From assembly GCA_001929475.1 (NCBI GenBank), contig LXFE01001376.1, forward strand, positions 606 through 11,284: a stretch of 10,679 nucleotides of DNA, written 5' to 3'. The position numbers and the translations under genes are program-made. Below the pieces are notes generated by a model that saw nothing but the letters and a program-made list of their open reading frames with translations, had not been told where the DNA came from and made no database searches. Below, piece after piece: positions 7,890 through 10,679 of the stretch (positions within the stretch are counted from its first letter, which is position 1; the number at the start of each line of letters is the position of its first letter). Origin of the DNA: Neolecta irregularis DAH-3. Taxonomy: Eukaryota > Ascomycota > Neolectomycetes > Neolectales > Neolectaceae.

Positions 7890-9820
7890 TCAACCTATGT
7901 AAGGCATACCAGTAACCCCCATACCCATAGCAGCAGTGCTTGAAATGCCACCAGTGACAACCTTGAGCAACCCATCAACGTAATTAGCACCACTCCATTT
8001 CTGATGGGTAAGGACGTCGACTCCACGCTCCCGTTCTGGTTCTTGGACCTAATCGTTAGCAAACTGAATTACAGAGACATGCTTTTTCGACGTAAGCTTT
8101 CATTCCTTCGGTGCTGAATGCTTTCGCAAAGGTGTCGATGGCCAGAGCGGTACTATATGGTCAACTCAAATTAACTCGCAAGAGATACGAATGAAGGCCA
8201 CCTAACGTAACAAATTGCCAAACAAAGCCCAATTTGGCAAGTTTCCATATAAACTCCTTTTCCTCATGGCTTCCTAGGCCGGAGGATTTCCAATTAAAAC
8301 TAGGCGAAAGATTGTACGCAAGCCATTGGTTCGGATAAACTGCCTACTATTAGTGTCTTTGCAAGTAAGCGAAAAAGTACATGGACACCGTCAGCAAATT
8401 CTTTGGCTTGCGCATAGATTGGGCTCTTCGTTTCCATCCAAAGAAGATCAGCGTAGGGTGCATATGCAATTGCGCGGTTGATAGCACATTTGGTCCCGCC
8501 TTGATAGCGATAATACCCTTCTCGAGTTCTGGGTGCATCCCAGTCCCACTGCATGGTGGCGCCGAGCAACATACTTGCAATAGCACGAGCTTCGGAGTTG
8601 CTTTTTCCCTTTGCTTCTTTTTTGTACCTTTCAGTCAATTCGGATTTGTTCTTGAAGACTCCGGAAGATATAGCTTCCAACACAGCATCGTCGAACAATT
8701 TTAGATCTGCAGAGGACAACCAATCGTCCTCTACCTTCTGAAGAGCAGAACCGGTTTTTCCAAGTTTTTCGGCAGAGAGCATTACATCCACTAAAGGCGG
8801 CAAAGTAGGATTTGTGGAGCCAAGGATGAATGAGTGGTCACGATGATCAATAGTGCTCGTAATCAAAGTAGCTGCTTCACTGTCTGTTCTGGCGATTGCA
8901 AGATTCTCAACGCCCATTATATCGTATTGAGCCCGAATCGCTACTAATCTGTTGATGTGCTCGCTGATTGGAACAAGAACTTTGCCCGCCATATGTCTTG
9001 AATTAATAAACATATCAATGAGAACTGTACCCGCATTTTTTGGTTCCCGGAGCTTGGTCTTCGATATGTATTCCTGCAGCTCCTCGTTCGACAAACATCT
9101 TGGTCAGTTTCATGATCGCAGTCAGTCCACCGTGTCTACTTTTTCAGGCCCAAGCTATTTATAAATAAAATACCCAGTGTCCGCGTCTGCAATAATCGGT
9201 CGCAAGTAATCAATATACGGAATAGTCTTTCTTTGTTCTAGACTAATTCCTAATCTTTCCTCTCTCTGCTTTCGATCGTGGAACAATTGAGCCATGAATA
9301 AGTGTTCAACCTTTCGGGGAACGGTATCCATTGGATAATCTGCGAGGTCGGGGCCGGGTTCATTTGATGAAGATGCGGTGCTACTACATTGCCAGCCAGA
9401 CACATAGACTGTTTCGAGATATTTAGCCATCTGCGTAATGTGGACAGGATCGAGGGCGCCAAATGTATGGGAAGGTGTCCGGTTCTAAGGCCGTCAGTAG
9501 TATTTTGAAAGCAAAAGATTGATCGGGCAAGCAAAAAGCGGTCTCCATGCGTAATGGAGGAAATTGGTCATACTTTGAATCGTTCATCCAATATTCCCCA
9601 AAGCTTTTTAGCTTGGACATTCGATGGATATTCAATCTTCAAAGTCCCCCGTTTGTTGACAATTACATTTGCATTATACGGTCTATCGTTAGTTCTTATT
9701 CAATGCTAGTGGAAGCAACCGAGTGAGCTTTCGGAACCGCGGGCTTTTCCACCACTGCAGAGTATCGTCGACTTCCCGCTGGAAAGCGTTGTCTTCCGCG
9801 TAAACGTCGATTAATGACAT
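7890..9820 (-). CDS. ICL1: Isocitrate lyase
   Basis: Exons in gene order are 9820-9720, 9682-9574, 9484-9174, 9135-9031, 8996-8381, 8343-8189, 8152-8083 and 8048-7890, giving 541 residues, normal for a fungal enzyme. It cleaves isocitrate to glyoxylate and succinate in the glyoxylate cycle, needed for growth on acetate or fatty acids. Visible motifs: SGWQCSS (99-105), the metal and substrate region ADADTGHGG (169-177), HIEDQAPGT, the signature KKCGH (206-210) with catalytic Cys208, and the active-site loop NLSPSFNW (425-432). Introns interrupt the Gly codons of both TGHGG and KKCGH. The last intron (8049-8082) is GC-AG. The first-exon ATG gives [10 protein letters not shown] followed by WWKSPRF, a normal N-terminus. 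The C-terminus (MPYIG) has no SKL-type peroxisome signal. The neighbour is the divergent Mpo1-like gene. Confidence 0.97.
8049..8082 (-). other. GC-AG intron (34 nt) in ICL1
   Basis: On the gene strand the intron begins GCATGT and ends GATTAG, with a TGCTAAC branch-like site. Removing it joins AYVEK to [18 protein letters not shown] in frame, as the family requires. No GT donor nearby gives a correct frame. Confidence 0.8.
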
Positions 9821-10027
9821 GGCGTTTAGTGGAAATGGCTGAAAAAGATGAAAGCCGATCAAGAGCGGGAGATCTGTGGGGAATCTCGGGTCCCCGCTTT
9901 TTACGGGAGATCCAGGAGCAGGCGTCCACGTGCAACCCGAGGCCCAGTGGCGGCAGAAGTCGCAAAATACCAGTGTTGCGTCAGCAATCCTTGCTATCGA
10001 TAAAGTGATTACTTATTGCTCAATTTG
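9821..10027. promoter_or_regulatory. Shared divergent promoter, ICL1 / Mpo1-like, with Mig1/CreA-like sites
   Basis: 207 bp separate the two ATGs. GTGGGG (9876-9881) and, on the other strand, GCGGGG (9892-9897) both match the SYGGGG core bound by Mig1/CreA glucose repressors. They sit inside a GGGGA / TCCCC inverted repeat (9878-9882, 9891-9895). Repression of ICL by glucose through such sites is established in other fungi; use here is inference. No TATA box is evident. Confidence 0.4.
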
Positions 10028-10439
10028 ATGGCACTCGTGAATCCCGAATATATCTCGATTCCCTATTCAGAATCAGGATACGCATCCTTTGCAGCGTTTT
10101 ATCCCTTTTACCTAGGCGAACACTCGAATGTGGTATGTAGAAGGCTCCACCTCGCAGGCATCTATTGCTTTTAATATGGACTAATCACAGGGTCTACGCT
10201 CTCATTGACTATTCTGATATACGCGATATTAAAGTGCGAACCAAGCAAGTTATTTTACATCCCATTGTGTGGATATAGCTGTGCATGGGTCGGTCATTTT
10301 TGGTTTGGCAAGGCGATGAGACGGCCAGTGATAATTGGTAGAACAAAATAAACCAGCGACGTTCAAACATCCCATGTACTCGTTGATGGGCGATTTTAAG
10401 CTTTGGAGTGAGGTAGTACTCCTAAAGAGAAGACCTTGA
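10028..10439 (+). CDS. MPO1: Compact DUF962 / Mpo1-like membrane protein
   Basis: Exons are 10028-10157, 10191-10307 and 10342-10439, giving 114 residues. The rebuilt protein has the family pattern: FAAFYPFYLGEHSN with His32, CRRLHLAG with His41, two hydrophobic helices (about 45-58 and 65-79), GHFWFEQNKPATF with His79, and MYSLMGDFKLW. Yeast Mpo1 is an iron-dependent ER dioxygenase in alpha-oxidation of 2-hydroxy fatty acids from phytosphingosine. This protein is much shorter than yeast Mpo1 and more like the roughly 100-residue bacterial DUF962 proteins, so the same reaction is plausible but unproven. Both introns (33 and 34 nt) have GC donors, and without removing them the frame stops after 48 codons. 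The start is the first ATG ahead of the domain. It is divergent from ICL1. Confidence 0.82.
10158..10190 (+). other. GC-AG intron (33 nt), Mpo1-like intron 1
   Basis: It begins GCATCT, contains a GACTAATC branch-like site and ends CACAG. Removal joins CRRLHLAG to STLSLTI in frame. The alternative GTATGT donor at 10133 would delete the conserved CRRLH block, so I reject it as the main form. Confidence 0.7.
10308..10341 (+). other. GC-AG intron (34 nt), Mpo1-like intron 2
   Basis: It begins GCAAGG and ends GGTAG. Removal restores GHFWFEQNKPATF, the family core. The unspliced frame reaches a stop at 10328-10360. A GT donor that yields this frame is absent. Confidence 0.7.
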
Positions 10440-10679
10440 TCCCCCACTGGAATAATTATCGGGTAAATTACATATTACGCCGGATGACTTTCACCCTGCA
10501 AGTATTTTCACACCCAATTACCATGTCTCTCAGAGACGTCCATTTCTCTGAACTTGGGGCGTTTATATTTTTGTATTTTCTAGGCTCGTCATTGACTAAT
10601 ATTTAACCCCGGGTAGTTCGTGACAAAGGACTAGAAGTGCCGTACTGATCATTGCATGTAGAAGCCATTTGTATTTATA
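10440..10679. other. Downstream region, no gene seen
   Basis: This is AT-rich sequence after the Mpo1-like stop, probably 3' untranslated region and spacer. The only structure noted is the 13-bp palindrome GTCTCTCAGAGAC at 10525-10537 (6-bp arms, 1-nt centre), which may be chance. Confidence 0.4.

Noticed and set aside
10133-10190. GTATGT...CACAG as intron 1 of the Mpo1-like gene (58 nt)
   Set aside because: It has a better donor but would remove the conserved CRRLHLAG block. The 33-nt GC-AG intron keeps it in frame.
1-10679. Bacterial features: operons, CRISPR arrays, phage genes
   Set aside because: All genes are intron-containing eukaryotic genes, and no regularly spaced repeats are present.

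Overview
The window is nuclear DNA of a fungus, most likely a basidiomycete. All five recognisable genes are eukaryotic families, they are split by many very short introns, and the PQ-loop protein and isocitrate lyase read like fungal versions. The basidiomycete assignment is inference from the look of the proteins. None of the genes is a single open frame. I rebuilt each one by joining exons so that conserved family motifs stay in frame across GT-AG or GC-AG boundaries.

Layout. 1-1475 is gene-poor: possibly a few codons of an upstream gene's 3' end, then a GC-rich stretch, a TATA-like box, an inverted repeat, a 29-bp tandem duplication and a cluster of GTCTAGAC palindromes. 1476-2444 (+) is a PQ-loop (YPQ1/PQLC2-type) vacuolar amino-acid transporter with 4 exons. 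2445-3655 is repeat-bearing and holds two diverged direct copies of one element. 3656-6244 (-) is SEY1, the ER-fusion dynamin-like GTPase (8 exons, 771 residues). 6455-7552 (+) is an ADA1/HFI1-type SAGA subunit (5 exons, 317 residues). 7890-9820 (-) is isocitrate lyase (8 exons, 541 residues). 10028-10439 (+) is a compact DUF962/Mpo1-like membrane protein (3 exons, 114 residues).

The right-hand two thirds is dense: two head-to-head pairs (SEY1/ADA1 separated by 210 bp, ICL/Mpo1-like by 207 bp) joined tail-to-tail across 337 bp. The genes do not form a pathway. They are housekeeping functions: vacuolar transport, ER shape, transcription, the glyoxylate cycle and possibly lipid alpha-oxidation.

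The most notable signal is the intron set. Of 23 inferred introns, 22 are 33-42 nt long (one is 89 nt). Three have GC donors, including both introns of the Mpo1-like gene. Three end in an unusual CGAG acceptor, two of them inside the P-loop and switch codons of SEY1. I saw no new multi-gene system.
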